From the NCBI RefSeq assembly GCF_023347235.1, contig NZ_CP094467.1:1860001-1924000 (forward strand): DNA of 64,000 nt. The letters are read 5' to 3'. Positions 43,413-52,179 of this stretch are shown piece by piece. Both the position numbers and the translations under genes were made by a program. Source of the stretch: Faecalibacterium sp. I4-1-79 (GTDB lineage Bacteria > Bacillota > Clostridia > Oscillospirales > Ruminococcaceae). The notes beneath the pieces were generated by a model. It did not search any database. It saw only the letters and a list, made by a program, of their open reading frames with translations, and had not been told where the DNA came from. The first letter of the stretch is position 1; each line of letters starts with the position of its first letter.

Positions 43413-44254
43413 GCGCCCTCCTCTCGCAGCGTTTTCTGATCCTTGCGGTAGCTGCGGCTCTCCATGGCGTTGGACACCAGAATGACGCTGAGGATGACCA
43501 CAAACATGATGGTGGACAGCGCGTAGATCTCCGGGCTGACCTTTTTGCGGGTCATGGAATAGATGGCAATGGGCAGGGTCTCCACCGTACCGCAGTTGAA
43601 GTAGGAGATCATGAAATCGTCGATGGAATAGGTCAGGCAGATGAGGAACGCCGACAGGATAGCGGGACTGATCTCCGGCAGGATGACCTTGAAGAAAGCC
43701 TGTCGGGGGTCACAGCCAAGATCCAGCGCTGCTTCGTACAGCTTGATATCCAGCTGCTTGAGCTTTGGGCTCACGTTAAAGATAACGTAGGGCACGTTGA
43801 ACGCGATATGCGCAATAAGCAGCGTGGGCAGACCCATGATGTTGTCCGGCAGCCACGCGGACTGCGCAGCGAAGCGCTGGTAAGCCACGAACAGCAGCAT
43901 CAGGGAGATGCCGGTGATGATCTCCGGGTTGACCACCGGGATATAGGTGATGTTGGTCACCAGCAGACGGCTTTTGCGGCTCATGGAGGCAATGCCAAGG
44001 CTGGCTGCCGTGCCCAGCACCGTGGCAATGATGGCGGACAGCACTGCCACCTCAACGGACACCCACAGCGCATGGAGGATGGACGCATTCGTGAACAGGC
44101 TGCGGTACCACTTGAGGGTGAAGCCGGTGAACAGCGAGTAGCCCTTGCTTTGGTTGAAGCTGAACACGATCATGTAGGCAATGGGCAGATACATGAAGCA
44201 GAAGAACAGGATGATGTAGACCCGCTGCATCAGGCGCAGATGTTTTGTTTTCAT
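43409..44254 (-). CDS. potC: Polyamine ABC transporter permease PotC
   Basis: A 281-residue permease with six spans. The EAA loop that docks the ATPase is EAALDLGCDPRQAFFKVILPEI (near residue 185). It pairs with PotB. The ATG overlaps the potB stop (TGATG) and its stop overlaps potD. Confidence 0.93.
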   Translation of the reverse strand: MKTKHLRLMQRVYIILFFCFMYLPIAYMIVFSFNQSKGYSLFTGFTLKWYRSLFTNASILHALWVSVEVAVLSAIIATVLGTAASLGIASMSRKSRLLVTNITYIPVVNPEIITGISLMLLFVAYQRFAAQSAWLPDNIMGLPTLLIAHIAFNVPYVIFNVSPKLKQLDIKLYEAALDLGCDPRQAFFKVILPEISPAILSAFLICLTYSIDDFMISYFNCGTVETLPIAIYSMTRKKVSPEIYALSTIMFVVILSVILVSNAMESRSYRKDQKTLREEGA

Positions 44255-45069
44255 CAGGATACGCCCTCCATTTCATCCTCGTCAAAGCTGGATGTAAAGC
44301 TCATGCACAGCAGCACAATGATCATGAGCACAAGACTCATGGCAGAGCCGACGTTCAGGTTGTAGCTGTTGCCCAAGAACTGCATCTCGATCAAATCGCC
44401 GATCAGCAGGTTAGAGCCGCCGCCCAGCATACGGCTGATGACAAAGGTAGACACTGCCGGCACGAACACCATGGTGATGCCGGTGCTGATGCCCGGCACG
44501 CTCATGGGGATGAGCACCCGCACAAGGGTCTTGGTGGTGTTGGCGCCAAGATCCTGCGCAGCCTCCACAAGGCTCTGGTCGATCTTGGTCATGCTGGTGT
44601 ACAGCGGCAGGATCATGTAGGGCACATAGTTATACACCATGCCCAGCACCACCGCACCGGAGGTGTTGAGCATGGTATAGGGGCCAAGGCCGATAAAGCC
44701 CAGCAGGGTGTTCACCGGGCCGTTGACGCTGAGCAGACCCATCCAAGCGTAGGTGCGCAGCAAAAAGTTCATCCACATGGGCAGCATGACCAGCATAAGC
44801 ATGATGTGCTGCTTGTTCACCCGCAAACGGGACAGAAAATAGCCCACCGGGAAGGCGATGACCAGACAGATAACGGTTGCAATAAGCGCCAGCAGCAGGC
44901 TGCGGGCAAACACCGAGCCGTAGCCGCTGATGGAGGTAAGGTTATTCAGGGTAAAGTTACCCTCGGCGTCCGTCATGGCGTAGTACACCACAATGAACAG
45001 AGGCACAACGGTAAACAGCACCATCCATACAAAGTACGGATAGGCCAGCTTTTTATCATAGATCTTCAT
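44254..45069 (-). CDS. potB: Polyamine ABC transporter permease PotB
   Basis: A 271-residue permease with six spans; the EAA loop is VEAAQDLGANTTKTLVRVLIPM near residue 165. Seven bases separate it from potA. Confidence 0.93.
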   Translation of the reverse strand: MKIYDKKLAYPYFVWMVLFTVVPLFIVVYYAMTDAEGNFTLNNLTSISGYGSVFARSLLLALIATVICLVIAFPVGYFLSRLRVNKQHIMLMLVMLPMWMNFLLRTYAWMGLLSVNGPVNTLLGFIGLGPYTMLNTSGAVVLGMVYNYVPYMILPLYTSMTKIDQSLVEAAQDLGANTTKTLVRVLIPMSVPGISTGITMVFVPAVSTFVISRMLGGGSNLLIGDLIEMQFLGNSYNLNVGSAMSLVLMIIVLLCMSFTSSFDEDEMEGVS

Positions 45070-45075
45070 GGCACA

Positions 45076-46122
45076 TCACCCCTCGCTCCGCGCCATAATA
45101 TGGATCTCGTTGGGGCCGATGCGCATACCGATGGTCTCGCCGGGGGTGCAGGCGCGGGTGGAGTGGATCAGCCACTCGCGGCCCTCGCACTCCACGTGCA
45201 TCTCAAAGTGCACGCCCTTGAAGATGACATCGTTCACCACGCCCACAAGCTGGCCCTCCACGGGGGATACCACCTCGATATCCTCCGGGCGCACCACCAC
45301 CTGCACGCTCTGCTCCCGGGCAAAGCCGCGGTCCACGCAGGGGAAATCCACGCCGGAGAAGGACACCAGAAAGTCCTTGTGCATCACGCCGTCCACGATG
45401 TTGGAATCGCCGATAAAGTCCGCCACAAAGGCGTTTTTCGGCTCGTTGTAGATATCCTCCGGGGTGCCGATCTGCTGCACCTTGCCGCCGTTCATGACCA
45501 CGACGGTATCGGACATGGTAAGCGCTTCCTCCTGATCGTGGGTAACGTAGATAAAGGTAATGTTCATCTCACGCTGCAACCGCTTGAGTTCCAGTTGCAT
45601 CTCCTTGCGCAGCTTCAGGTCCAGCGCGCCCAGCGGCTCGTCCAGCAGCAAAATCTCCGGCTCGTTGACCAGACTGCGGGCAATGGCCACGCGCTGCTGC
45701 TGACCGCCGGACATCTGGCTGATGCTGCGGCGCTCGAAGCCCTTTAAGCCCACGACCTCCAGCATATCGCGCACCTTGCGGCGGATGGTGTCCTCGTCCA
45801 GCTTTTTGAGCCGCAGACCAAAGGCCACGTTCTCGAACACATTCAGGTGCGGGAACAGCGCGTATTTCTGGAATACGGTATTCACCGGGCGCTTGTAGGG
45901 CGGCACACCGGTAATGTCCTTCCCTTTCAGCAGCACCTTACCGGCGTTCGGCTCCAGAAAACCTGCGATCAGGCGCAGGGTGGTGGTTTTGCCGCAGCCG
46001 GAGGAACCGAGCAGCGTTACAAACTCCTTATCATGGATATCCAGATTCAGCCCATCCAGAATGCGCTGTCCATCAAATTCCACTACGATATCCCGCAGTG
46101 AAACGACCACCGAGTTGTCCAT
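45076..46122 (-). CDS. potA: Polyamine ABC transporter ATPase PotA
   Basis: A 348-residue ATPase: Walker A GSSGCGKTTTLR (near residue 37), signature MSGGQQQRVAIARSL, Walker B LLLDEPLGALD, and a C-terminal TOBE domain (about 270-348). The start at 46122 reads MDNSVVVSL and follows AAGGAGG by 12 bases; the open frame further upstream covers the leader. First gene of the potABCD operon. Confidence 0.93.
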   Translation of the reverse strand: MDNSVVVSLRDIVVEFDGQRILDGLNLDIHDKEFVTLLGSSGCGKTTTLRLIAGFLEPNAGKVLLKGKDITGVPPYKRPVNTVFQKYALFPHLNVFENVAFGLRLKKLDEDTIRRKVRDMLEVVGLKGFERRSISQMSGGQQQRVAIARSLVNEPEILLLDEPLGALDLKLRKEMQLELKRLQREMNITFIYVTHDQEEALTMSDTVVVMNGGKVQQIGTPEDIYNEPKNAFVADFIGDSNIVDGVMHKDFLVSFSGVDFPCVDRGFAREQSVQVVVRPEDIEVVSPVEGQLVGVVNDVIFKGVHFEMHVECEGREWLIHSTRACTPGETIGMRIGPNEIHIMARSEG

Positions 46123-46249
46123 TTTATATGTTATCCTCCTTGTTCTCAGATACGAAAAAAGACAGGGAACCTGCCCCATCTTTTTTGCGTATAAGGGATG
46201 CTCCGCCCCGCGCAGCAGCATGATCTTGCGCGGCGGACTTACCCTGTCA
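46123..46249 (-). promoter_or_regulatory. Structured leader of potABCD with internal terminator
   Basis: From the predicted start near 46249: GACAGGG (46248-46242); a TCCGCC-GCGCA...TGCGC-GG-GGCGGA stem (about 46236-46205); then a terminator (AAAAAAGATGGGG, loop CAGGTT, CCCTGTCTTTTTT, 46186-46155). The 5' GACAGGG is complementary to CCCTGTC of the terminator's right arm, so leader pairing and termination exclude each other. I do not recognise a known riboswitch class. Confidence 0.65.
46155..46186 (-). terminator. Leader terminator of potABCD
   Basis: A 13-bp stem with two G-U pairs and T6 tail lies 33 bases upstream of the potA ATG, on the same strand and downstream of the promoter. Confidence 0.8.
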
Positions 46250-46255
46250 CGGTTT

Positions 46256-46284
46256 ATAATAAACAATCACAGTCGGATTGTCAA
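46256..46284 (-). promoter_or_regulatory. Promoter of potABCD
   Basis: Minus strand: -35 TTGACA (46279-46284, perfect), 17-base spacer, -10 TATTAT (46256-46261). Confidence 0.88.
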
Positions 46285-46324
46285 TCACTCTGCCGATGTT
46301 TGCCGCAACTTTATAAAAAGCTGC

Positions 46325-46364
46325 AAAAAAATATACGCTGCACCTTGGTTTTGGTGCAGCGTAT
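46325..46364 (-). terminator. Terminator of the Gld-type ABC operon
   Basis: ATACGCTGCACC pairs with GGTGCAGCGTAT around an 8-base loop; T7 on the minus strand (after one A-T pair). Confidence 0.88.
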
Positions 46365-46372
46365 TAAAGCAA

Positions 46373-47341
46373 TTATTCCTGCGCCAGCAGGTCGTTTTCC
46401 GTCAGCAGAAGCGCCTGCACAGTGCTGGTGTCCACCGTGTATACCGAAGGTTCCCCTTCCACCTGCAGATACCACCCGTCCGTGCCGCAGGCGTAGGCCA
46501 GTTGCACGGTGGAGCCGTCCTCGCTGGTGACTACAGCGGTGAATACCGGTGCATCAAAACCGCAGGCAGAAAGGTCTGCGTCCGTGGCTTGGGCGGTGGC
46601 ATAGGTGCACAAGGCCGACAACAGGCTTTGCACCTTATCCTGCGCAAGGCTGGCGGCGGGGTCAGAGGCCAGCCGCCACACCGTCTCGTAGGCAGCGGAA
46701 GAAGCACTTTCGGTCGGTTCGCTGACGGCGTTCAGGGTGACGGAGGTGCCGTCTGCCAGCGTGTAGGCTACCTGTGTAATGGTCGAGGCTGTGAGCCCAG
46801 TGGGGCAGAAGCTGCCGAAGAGCCCGGCCTTATCCAGCTGGAAACAGGCGGCTTTGTTGCCGCTGACGGTATAAATGGCATCGTCCCCGGCTTTTTGCAC
46901 ATAGAGATCCCCGGTGACCGGGTTCTCTGCCCCGAAGGTCAGAGTGGTGCTCTGCCCTGCCGCCGTTACCGTAACGGTGAGCTGCGGGCTGTCCAGCCCG
47001 TAGTCCTCCCCTGCCTGCGGTGTCAGGCTGCGCTTGGCATTCAGTGCCATCAGGGCGGTGCGCATAGTGTTGCAGGCGCTTTCGTCCAGATGATAGGCGG
47101 GGTCCTGTGCCAGCTGCCAGCTGCCGCCGGAATATTGCAGGGTGTAGGTCTCACCGTTGAAGGTGTACTCGATCTGCTCCAAGTCCTCGGCGGCAAAGCT
47201 GGAAAGCGGGATGCTGCCCTCGGCGGCGGCGCTGGCGGCCTGCTCGGCCTTGGCGTTGCTGCGGGTCACCGCCCACAGTGCCGCGCCCAGCAGCACTGCC
47301 GCTGCCAGCAGCGCCAGCAGGACACGCTGTTTTGTTTTCAT
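46373..47341 (-). CDS. DUF4340 domain protein, membrane-anchored
   Basis: A 322-residue protein with one N-terminal span (about 5-25, VLLALLAAAVLLGAALWAV) and an extracytoplasmic beta-rich region matching DUF4340 (IPLSSFAAEDLEQIEYTFNGETYTLQ). DUF4340 proteins are regular partners of GldG-like proteins and this ABC type. Start at 47341 follows AAGGAGACCACC. Last gene of the operon. Confidence 0.85.
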   Translation of the reverse strand: MKTKQRVLLALLAAAVLLGAALWAVTRSNAKAEQAASAAAEGSIPLSSFAAEDLEQIEYTFNGETYTLQYSGGSWQLAQDPAYHLDESACNTMRTALMALNAKRSLTPQAGEDYGLDSPQLTVTVTAAGQSTTLTFGAENPVTGDLYVQKAGDDAIYTVSGNKAACFQLDKAGLFGSFCPTGLTASTITQVAYTLADGTSVTLNAVSEPTESASSAAYETVWRLASDPAASLAQDKVQSLLSALCTYATAQATDADLSACGFDAPVFTAVVTSEDGSTVQLAYACGTDGWYLQVEGEPSVYTVDTSTVQALLLTENDLLAQE

Positions 47342-47351
47342 GGTGGTCTCC

Positions 47352-48785
47352 TTATCTGCGGCGGCGCAGCAGCACCACCACTGCCCCGGCAATGAGCACC
47401 GCCGCCGGGAGCACGAACACAAAGGTCAGTCCCAGTGCAGCGGCGGTAGAGCCTGCCACCGTGATAGGCTCGGCTTCCAGCGCCTTGGTGTCCACAAGGA
47501 TATCCTGCCCCACCAGCGAGGCGGCGCAGCCCTGCAAAAAGGTCAGATTGCCGGGCATGGACTGATAAAGCTGCTCGTTATCCATGTTGGGACAGCCGAT
47601 CCAGAGGACCTCGGCGCCGGTGTCTTCGTTCCGTGCCCAGACAGCCAGCGCAAAGGGGCCATCTGCGTCCCCGTCCTCCCGCTCCATGGTGGTAAGGTCG
47701 TCGATGTCGGCCTTGGCATAGGCAGAGGAGGAGCTGTTCAGCAGCGGCTCGGCGGTGACATCCTCGGTCTCAGTGACCGTGATGCCCTGCGCCACCGACA
47801 GCATGACATGGGTGCTGGTATTCACGCCGTTCAGCGCGGTGCTCTCGGTGGGCGTGCCGTAGTCCGGCAGCAGCGACCATGCAGAGTTATACAGTGCCTT
47901 GCTGCTGTCGCCCTCCACCACCATGCCCTCTGCGCGGGCAAGGCCAAACTGCGCCAGCACGGCGTCCAGCTGCGGGGTCTGGGCGTAGACGCTGCTGGTC
48001 AGCAGCAGCTTGCCGCCCGCCGCAAGATAATCTTGCAGCTGGCTGATCTCATCCACAAGGCCGTCCCCTGCGGAAAAATCGGTGGTGGGTGCGTTGATGA
48101 TAAGCAGGTCGCAGTCCTCCGGGATGGTGCTTGTGAGCAGATCCAGCGGCTGGGCGTCGATATTCTGGGCGTCCAGCGCATCGGTCAGGGAGTCGGTCAG
48201 GGTCTGCTCGCCGTGGTTGGTGGTATAGTAGGCATGGCTCTGCCCCGCTGCGGTGAGCTTATAAATGGCAGAGGTGATCTGCTTTTCGCCGCCAAAGGTC
48301 ACGCTGGCGGAGCCGGTGGTGTAGTAGTCGGAATAGTCGTACTCGTACAGGTCGGCGGCATCCAGTACGGTGCTGTTCTCCCCGCAGGTGACAATCAGAC
48401 TGCCGGAGGAAACATTCTCCGCACCGTACTTGGCGGCAAAGGTGGGGTACAGGGTGGGGTCCTTCTGTTCCCAGCTCAGGTGCCCGCTCTCGGCGGCGTA
48501 GTGATCCAGCAGCTTTGTGATGATGGCATCCTCGCTGCCGGTCTCACACAGATAATAGATGTGCACATCCTTTTCCAGCCCCTCCACCAGCGCTTTGGTG
48601 CTGTCGCTCAGGGTGTACATTTTGGCCTCGGAGAGGTCGAACTCGGTATATTTTGCAGGGATGGCCCGCACCAGCAGGTTGAGCAGCACCGCCAGCACCA
48701 GCACTGCCGCCAGCATGGCGGTGGACAGCAGCCCGCTGCGGAATACTCTGCCTTTTTGAGAGGCTGCGTTCTTGTTCCATTTCAT
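47352..48785 (-). CDS. GldG-like ABC transporter auxiliary protein
   Basis: A 477-residue protein: N-terminal span (about 18-42), a large extracytoplasmic domain of the GldG/DUF7088-type (KMYTLSDSTKALVEGLEKDVHIYYL; later DCDLLIINAPTTDFSAGDGLVDEI), and a C-terminal span (about 447-470) ending in RRRR. GldG was named in gliding bacteria, but the family is widespread and here serves an exporter of unknown cargo. Ribosome site GAGAGGAGG precedes the ATG. Confidence 0.87.
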   Translation of the reverse strand: MKWNKNAASQKGRVFRSGLLSTAMLAAVLVLAVLLNLLVRAIPAKYTEFDLSEAKMYTLSDSTKALVEGLEKDVHIYYLCETGSEDAIITKLLDHYAAESGHLSWEQKDPTLYPTFAAKYGAENVSSGSLIVTCGENSTVLDAADLYEYDYSDYYTTGSASVTFGGEKQITSAIYKLTAAGQSHAYYTTNHGEQTLTDSLTDALDAQNIDAQPLDLLTSTIPEDCDLLIINAPTTDFSAGDGLVDEISQLQDYLAAGGKLLLTSSVYAQTPQLDAVLAQFGLARAEGMVVEGDSSKALYNSAWSLLPDYGTPTESTALNGVNTSTHVMLSVAQGITVTETEDVTAEPLLNSSSSAYAKADIDDLTTMEREDGDADGPFALAVWARNEDTGAEVLWIGCPNMDNEQLYQSMPGNLTFLQGCAASLVGQDILVDTKALEAEPITVAGSTAAALGLTFVFVLPAAVLIAGAVVVLLRRRR

Positions 48786-48800
48786 CGTTATGGCCTCCTC

Positions 48801-49673
48801 TCAGTCCCAGCGGCGTTTTTCCAGCCCCTGTGCGGTAAAAAACAGGAACACCGCCGCCACGGTCAGGTAGTAGACCAGCGTGGGAATGGAAAAGCTGCTG
48901 TTGACAAATTCTTCAAAGGGGGTAAACAGGCACAGGGCGCTGAGCACTGCGCTGAAAGCTTCGGTCAGCCAGCTGCTCTTGAGCAGAAACAGCGCCGTAA
49001 GCGCCACGCAGCACCCCGCAAAGGAAAGACAGCCCAGCGTAAAGCTTTTGCTGCGCAGCCCCGCCACCACGCTGAGCACGGCGGCAATGGCTGTGAACAA
49101 TGCCAGCGCCACCGCACTGCCGGTGGTGAACATAGTGCGTAGGCTGGGCATCATATAGGCCAGCAGCAGCACCGCCACACCGGACACGGCGGCAATGATT
49201 TGGTTTTCGGTCAGGCCGGAAAGGAACACCCCGATAGCAATGGCGGCGCAGCCCATGAGGTAATAGCACAGCAGCGCGGAAAAATTGGCCAGCGTGCTGG
49301 TGCCGGTAGCGCCCAGCACCTTCAGCACAAGGATCATGCCTGCATCCACAAGGCAGGGCAGCGCAAAAATGACGCAAAGGGCAAAGTATTTGCCCAGCAC
49401 GATGCCGCCCACTGACACCGGGCTTGTGAGCAGCAGTTGGTCGGTGCGGCTGTGGCGTTCCTCCGCAAAGGAACGCATGGTGAGCACCGGAATGTAGAGC
49501 AGCAGCACAAAAATAGTGCGGTTCAGCGTGTAGTAGCCAAAATCCGGCAGACCATAACCCAGATTCAGCGCCACAAAATAGATAGCCGTAGCCGCCAGCA
49601 TAAAGGCAGTAAGCACCGCACCGATCATGCCGTGAAAGCAGCTGCGGAGCTCTCGTTTAAAGATAGCAGCCAT
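48801..49673 (-). CDS. ABC-2 type permease (GldF-like)
   Basis: A 290-residue permease with six to seven spans; opens MAAIFKRELRSCFHGMIGAVLTAF and has FAEERHSRTDQLLLTSPVSV near residue 68, the typical ABC-2 cytoplasmic segment. Two bases separate it from the ATPase gene. A hydrophobic section at about 245-285 ends with LEKRRWD. Confidence 0.9.
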   Translation of the reverse strand: MAAIFKRELRSCFHGMIGAVLTAFMLAATAIYFVALNLGYGLPDFGYYTLNRTIFVLLLYIPVLTMRSFAEERHSRTDQLLLTSPVSVGGIVLGKYFALCVIFALPCLVDAGMILVLKVLGATGTSTLANFSALLCYYLMGCAAIAIGVFLSGLTENQIIAAVSGVAVLLLAYMMPSLRTMFTTGSAVALALFTAIAAVLSVVAGLRSKSFTLGCLSFAGCCVALTALFLLKSSWLTEAFSAVLSALCLFTPFEEFVNSSFSIPTLVYYLTVAAVFLFFTAQGLEKRRWD

Positions 49674-49674
49674 C

Positions 49675-50643
49675 TCAGTTCTCCTCCCCTTCTGCCGGGG
49701 TGTTCTGCTCCGGCGTTTTTTCGGTCAGCGCTAGGAATACCTCCTCAAGGCTGCGGTTCTCGGCGGCAAGTGCCAGCACGGTGCAGCCGGCCTCGGTCAA
49801 CGCACGGGACACGGCAGCGCGGCGGTCGGCGGCGTCCTCGCTCTCGGCGGTAAAGGTGACCTGACCGTCTGCGGTGCTTTCCAGTTTTACCCGGCAGATG
49901 CCCGGCACATTGCGCACAGCGGCCAGCACGGTGTCGGGCTCGCCCTGCGCGGTAGCGCGCAGACGACTGCCGGGATTCAGAGTCTCGCCCAGCTCCTCCG
50001 GGCTGCCCACAGCCACCAGATGCCCTTTAGACAGGATGAGCACCTGCTGACACACGGCCTGCACCTCGCTGAGGATATGGCTGGACAGAATGACCGTGTG
50101 CGCCTTGCCCAGCTCCCGGATAAGGTTGCGGATCTCGATAACCTGCGCGGGGTCCAGCCCTACGGTGGGCTCGTCCAGAATGATGAGCTGCGGGCTGCCC
50201 AGCAGCGCCTGCGCAATGCCAACCCGCTGACGGTAGCCCTTGGACAGGCTGCGGATGACCCGGGGCAGCACTTCCTCCAACCCGGTGCGGCGGGCGGCGG
50301 CCAGCACCTGCTGTTTGCGCTGCGCACGCTTGACCCCCTTAAGCTCTGCCACAAAGTCCAGATACTCCTGCACGGTCATTTCCGGGTAGAGCGGCGGCTG
50401 CTCCGGCAGGTAGCCCACACAGGCCTTGGCCTGCTGCGCCTGCTCCGGCAGACGGAACCCGGCCACCTTCACCTCGCCCTGAGTGGGGGCAAGATAGCCG
50501 GTAAGGATATTCATAATGGTGGATTTGCCCGCGCCGTTGGGGCCAAGCAGGCCATAGATCTGGCCGTCCGGCACCGTAAACGAGAGATCCTGCACGGCAG
50601 GGCGGCTGCCGTAGGACTTGCTCAGGTGAGAAACTTCGATCAC
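49675..50643 (-). CDS. ABC transporter ATP-binding protein (GldA/CcmA-like)
   Basis: A 322-residue ATPase: Walker A GPNGAGKSTIMN (near residue 36), signature SLSKGYRQRVGIAQALL, Walker B LIILDEPTVGLDP, H-loop LSSHILSEV; a C-terminal 80-residue extension follows. Start is a GTG at 50643 with AAAGGAG eight bases upstream. It heads the four-gene operon with permease, GldG-like and DUF4340 proteins. Confidence 0.92.
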   Translation of the reverse strand: MIEVSHLSKSYGSRPAVQDLSFTVPDGQIYGLLGPNGAGKSTIMNILTGYLAPTQGEVKVAGFRLPEQAQQAKACVGYLPEQPPLYPEMTVQEYLDFVAELKGVKRAQRKQQVLAAARRTGLEEVLPRVIRSLSKGYRQRVGIAQALLGSPQLIILDEPTVGLDPAQVIEIRNLIRELGKAHTVILSSHILSEVQAVCQQVLILSKGHLVAVGSPEELGETLNPGSRLRATAQGEPDTVLAAVRNVPGICRVKLESTADGQVTFTAESEDAADRRAAVSRALTEAGCTVLALAAENRSLEEVFLALTEKTPEQNTPAEGEEN

Positions 50644-50792
50644 AGCAAACTCTCCTTTGTTTCAGAAGCTGTTTTGCGGAAAGCAGCGTAGAGCCAATGC
50701 TTTCCGGTTTGGAACTGCTATAGTTTAGACGGAAAATGTGTTTAAATTAAGACAATCCTGTGTGGGAAAACGAAATATTTGCCCATGCAAAA

Positions 50793-50825
50793 AGCAAAAA
50801 TGCCGCCTCCCGAAGGAAGCGGCAT
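50793..50825 (-). terminator. Terminator of rpmE
   Basis: ATGCCGC(T)TCC, loop TTCG, GGGAGGCGGCAT on the minus strand, then T5. Confidence 0.85.
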
Positions 50826-50839
50826 GAGATAGCCTATAA

Positions 50840-51040
50840 TTACTTACGGCCGAAACGCTTATTGAAGCGCTCAACACGTCCGCCGGTGTCAACCAGCTTC
50901 TGCTTGCCAGTGTAGAAAGGATGGCACTTGGAGCAAACTTCGACGTGGATCTCGGGCTTGGTGGAACGAGTTTTGATGACATTACCGCAAGCGCAGGTAA
51001 TGGTGCAGTCAACGTAGTTCGGATGGATACCCTGTTTCAT
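50840..51040 (-). CDS. rpmE: 50S ribosomal protein L31 (zinc-binding form)
   Basis: A 66-residue L31 with the four zinc Cys (C16 and C18 in ITCACGN, C36 and C39 in EVCSKCHPF), i.e. the C+ type expressed under zinc-replete conditions. The start at 51040 (MKQGIHPNY) follows GAGGTG by six bases; a GTG nine bases upstream is less likely. Confidence 0.95.
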   Translation of the reverse strand: MKQGIHPNYVDCTITCACGNVIKTRSTKPEIHVEVCSKCHPFYTGKQKLVDTGGRVERFNKRFGRK

Positions 51041-51155
51041 TCTTTTCACCTCAATTCTGGTTCTGACGTATTGGGGCCATATTTAATGTATGTGCCCATC
51101 ACAACCTTCAATATCGGCTACCCCGTCGAGCGGCCTTGGAAACGATTGCCTTACT

Positions 51156-51183
51156 ATTATAGCACGAATTGGCCAGAATGCAA
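51156..51183 (-). promoter_or_regulatory. Promoter of rpmE
   Basis: Minus strand: -35 TTGCAT (51178-51183), 16-base spacer, -10 TATAAT (51156-51161). About 108 bases of leader follow; an autoregulatory L31 leader is known in Firmicutes and could be here. Confidence 0.8.
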
Positions 51184-51200
51184 GAGGGAAATTTAAGTTT

Positions 51201-51488
51201 TTACAGCTTTTGCAGCGTCCAGCCCTTTTTTTCGGCCAGCTGCTCCAGCTCCCGGTAAGAAAGCCGCAGCTGCGCGATGTTAAAGCCCGGCAGCTCCGCA
51301 AGGCAGCTGCCGTCCTGTGCCCGGTGCAGCAGCTTGTGCACCTGCAGTTCCTGCTCGCCGTCCAGCGTATCCAGCCCGGTCACATATTCTCCGCACCGGG
51401 GCAGCGGCTGCTGCCAGTCGATGGTTTTGCAGACCCTTGCAAGCGTAAGGTGTTTGCAGGATACTGTCTGCCGGAATTCCAGTTTCAT
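51201..51488 (-). CDS. Hypothetical 95-residue protein next to an Xre regulator
   Basis: Starts MKLEFRQTVSCKHLTLARV and ends LEQLAEKKGWTLQKL. No signal peptide or span; three Cys (C11, C20, C32) and a C-terminal helical part. GGGGAGAACATC precedes the ATG. Divergent from an Xre-type repressor gene with paired palindromes between them, so probably its regulated target. I do not recognise the family. Confidence 0.7.
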   Translation of the reverse strand: MKLEFRQTVSCKHLTLARVCKTIDWQQPLPRCGEYVTGLDTLDGEQELQVHKLLHRAQDGSCLAELPGFNIAQLRLSYRELEQLAEKKGWTLQKL

Positions 51489-51545
51489 GATGTTCTCCCC
51501 TTTTGCGCCGGATATTCATAGTTGTGCCCGGCACGACACCATGAT

Positions 51546-51585
51546 ATAACATTTTGTTTTATATGTCAATATAACATTTCGTTAT
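51546..51585. promoter_or_regulatory. Two Xre operators and divergent promoter region
   Basis: Perfect palindrome ATAAC-ATTTC-GTTAT (51571-51585) and a near copy ATAAC-ATTTT-GTTTT (from 51546), centres 25 bases apart. A minus-strand promoter (TTGACA at 51564-51569, 17-base spacer, TATCAT at 51541-51546) overlaps the first copy. Confidence 0.75.
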
Positions 51586-51626
51586 GCCTATACTTTACCT
51601 TAAATAAAGCCTTTGAGGTAAACACC

Positions 51627-51851
51627 ATGTATCAACGTATCCGGGATCTGCGGGAGGATCGTGATCTGCTGCAAAAGGATGTTGCGGCGTATCTGAAATG
51701 CACCCAGGTCTGCTACTCCAATTACGAGACCGGCAAGCGGGATATCCCCACCGAGGTGCTGATCCAGCTTGCTCACCTTTACCATACCAGTACCGATTAT
51801 ATCCTTGGTCTGACGGACAACAGCGCCCCGCCCGTTCCCCGCAAAGCATAA
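51627..51851 (+). CDS. Xre-family helix-turn-helix regulator
   Basis: A 74-residue protein that is nearly all HTH domain: IRDLREDRDLLQKDVAAYL then CTQVCYSNYETGKRDIPTEVLIQLA (helices 2-3 with recognition helix) and YHTSTDYILGLTD. The ATG at 51627 follows TTTGAGG by nine bases; the upstream open frame is non-coding. The palindromes in the divergent promoter suggest autoregulation and repression of the 95-residue gene. Confidence 0.9.
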   Translation: MYQRIRDLREDRDLLQKDVAAYLKCTQVCYSNYETGKRDIPTEVLIQLAHLYHTSTDYILGLTDNSAPPVPRKA

Positions 51852-51852
51852 A

Positions 51853-51898
51853 AGAAAAAGCCCAGAATCATTCGGATCAACGAACGATTCTGGGCTTT
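51853..51898. terminator. Bidirectional terminator between the Xre gene and tRNA-Leu(UAA)
   Basis: AAAGCCCAGAATC with GATTCTGGGCTTT (13 bp), plus TTCG/CGAA inside. Confidence 0.9.
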
Positions 51899-51902
51899 CA
51901 CA

Positions 51903-51986
51903 TGCCGCCGACGGGGGTCGAACCCGTACTCTGTCTCCAGAAAGGGATTTTAAGTCCCTCGTGTCTGCCAATTTCACCACAGCGGC
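51903..51986 (-). tRNA. tRNA-Leu (anticodon UAA)
   Basis: Acceptor GCCGCTG with CGGCGGC, long variable arm, T-arm CGGGTTCGACCCCCG, anticodon stem AGGGA/TCCCT with loop CTTAAAA, so TAA. CCA is not encoded, unlike the two tRNA-Leu genes near 22.8 kb. Confidence 0.95.
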
Positions 51987-52179
51987 GCAACCCCGGCTTA
52001 CAAAGCCCTGCTGCCCTCTGGCTTGAGAGGGAGCCGGGAATAACAGGTGTGAGGAAAAATTATTACAACCACACTGCTATTCGCAATCTGGTGGTATTAA
52101 CATTTTTATTAAAATCAGCGGCTTTTATGATACAATAGTTTCCCTGTTTTGTCAAGAAAAACCGCTTATTCGGTGCCGC

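Noticed and set aside
46123-46249. Known guanidine, SAM or THF riboswitch before potA
   Set aside because: The conserved sequence blocks of those classes are not present in the leader.
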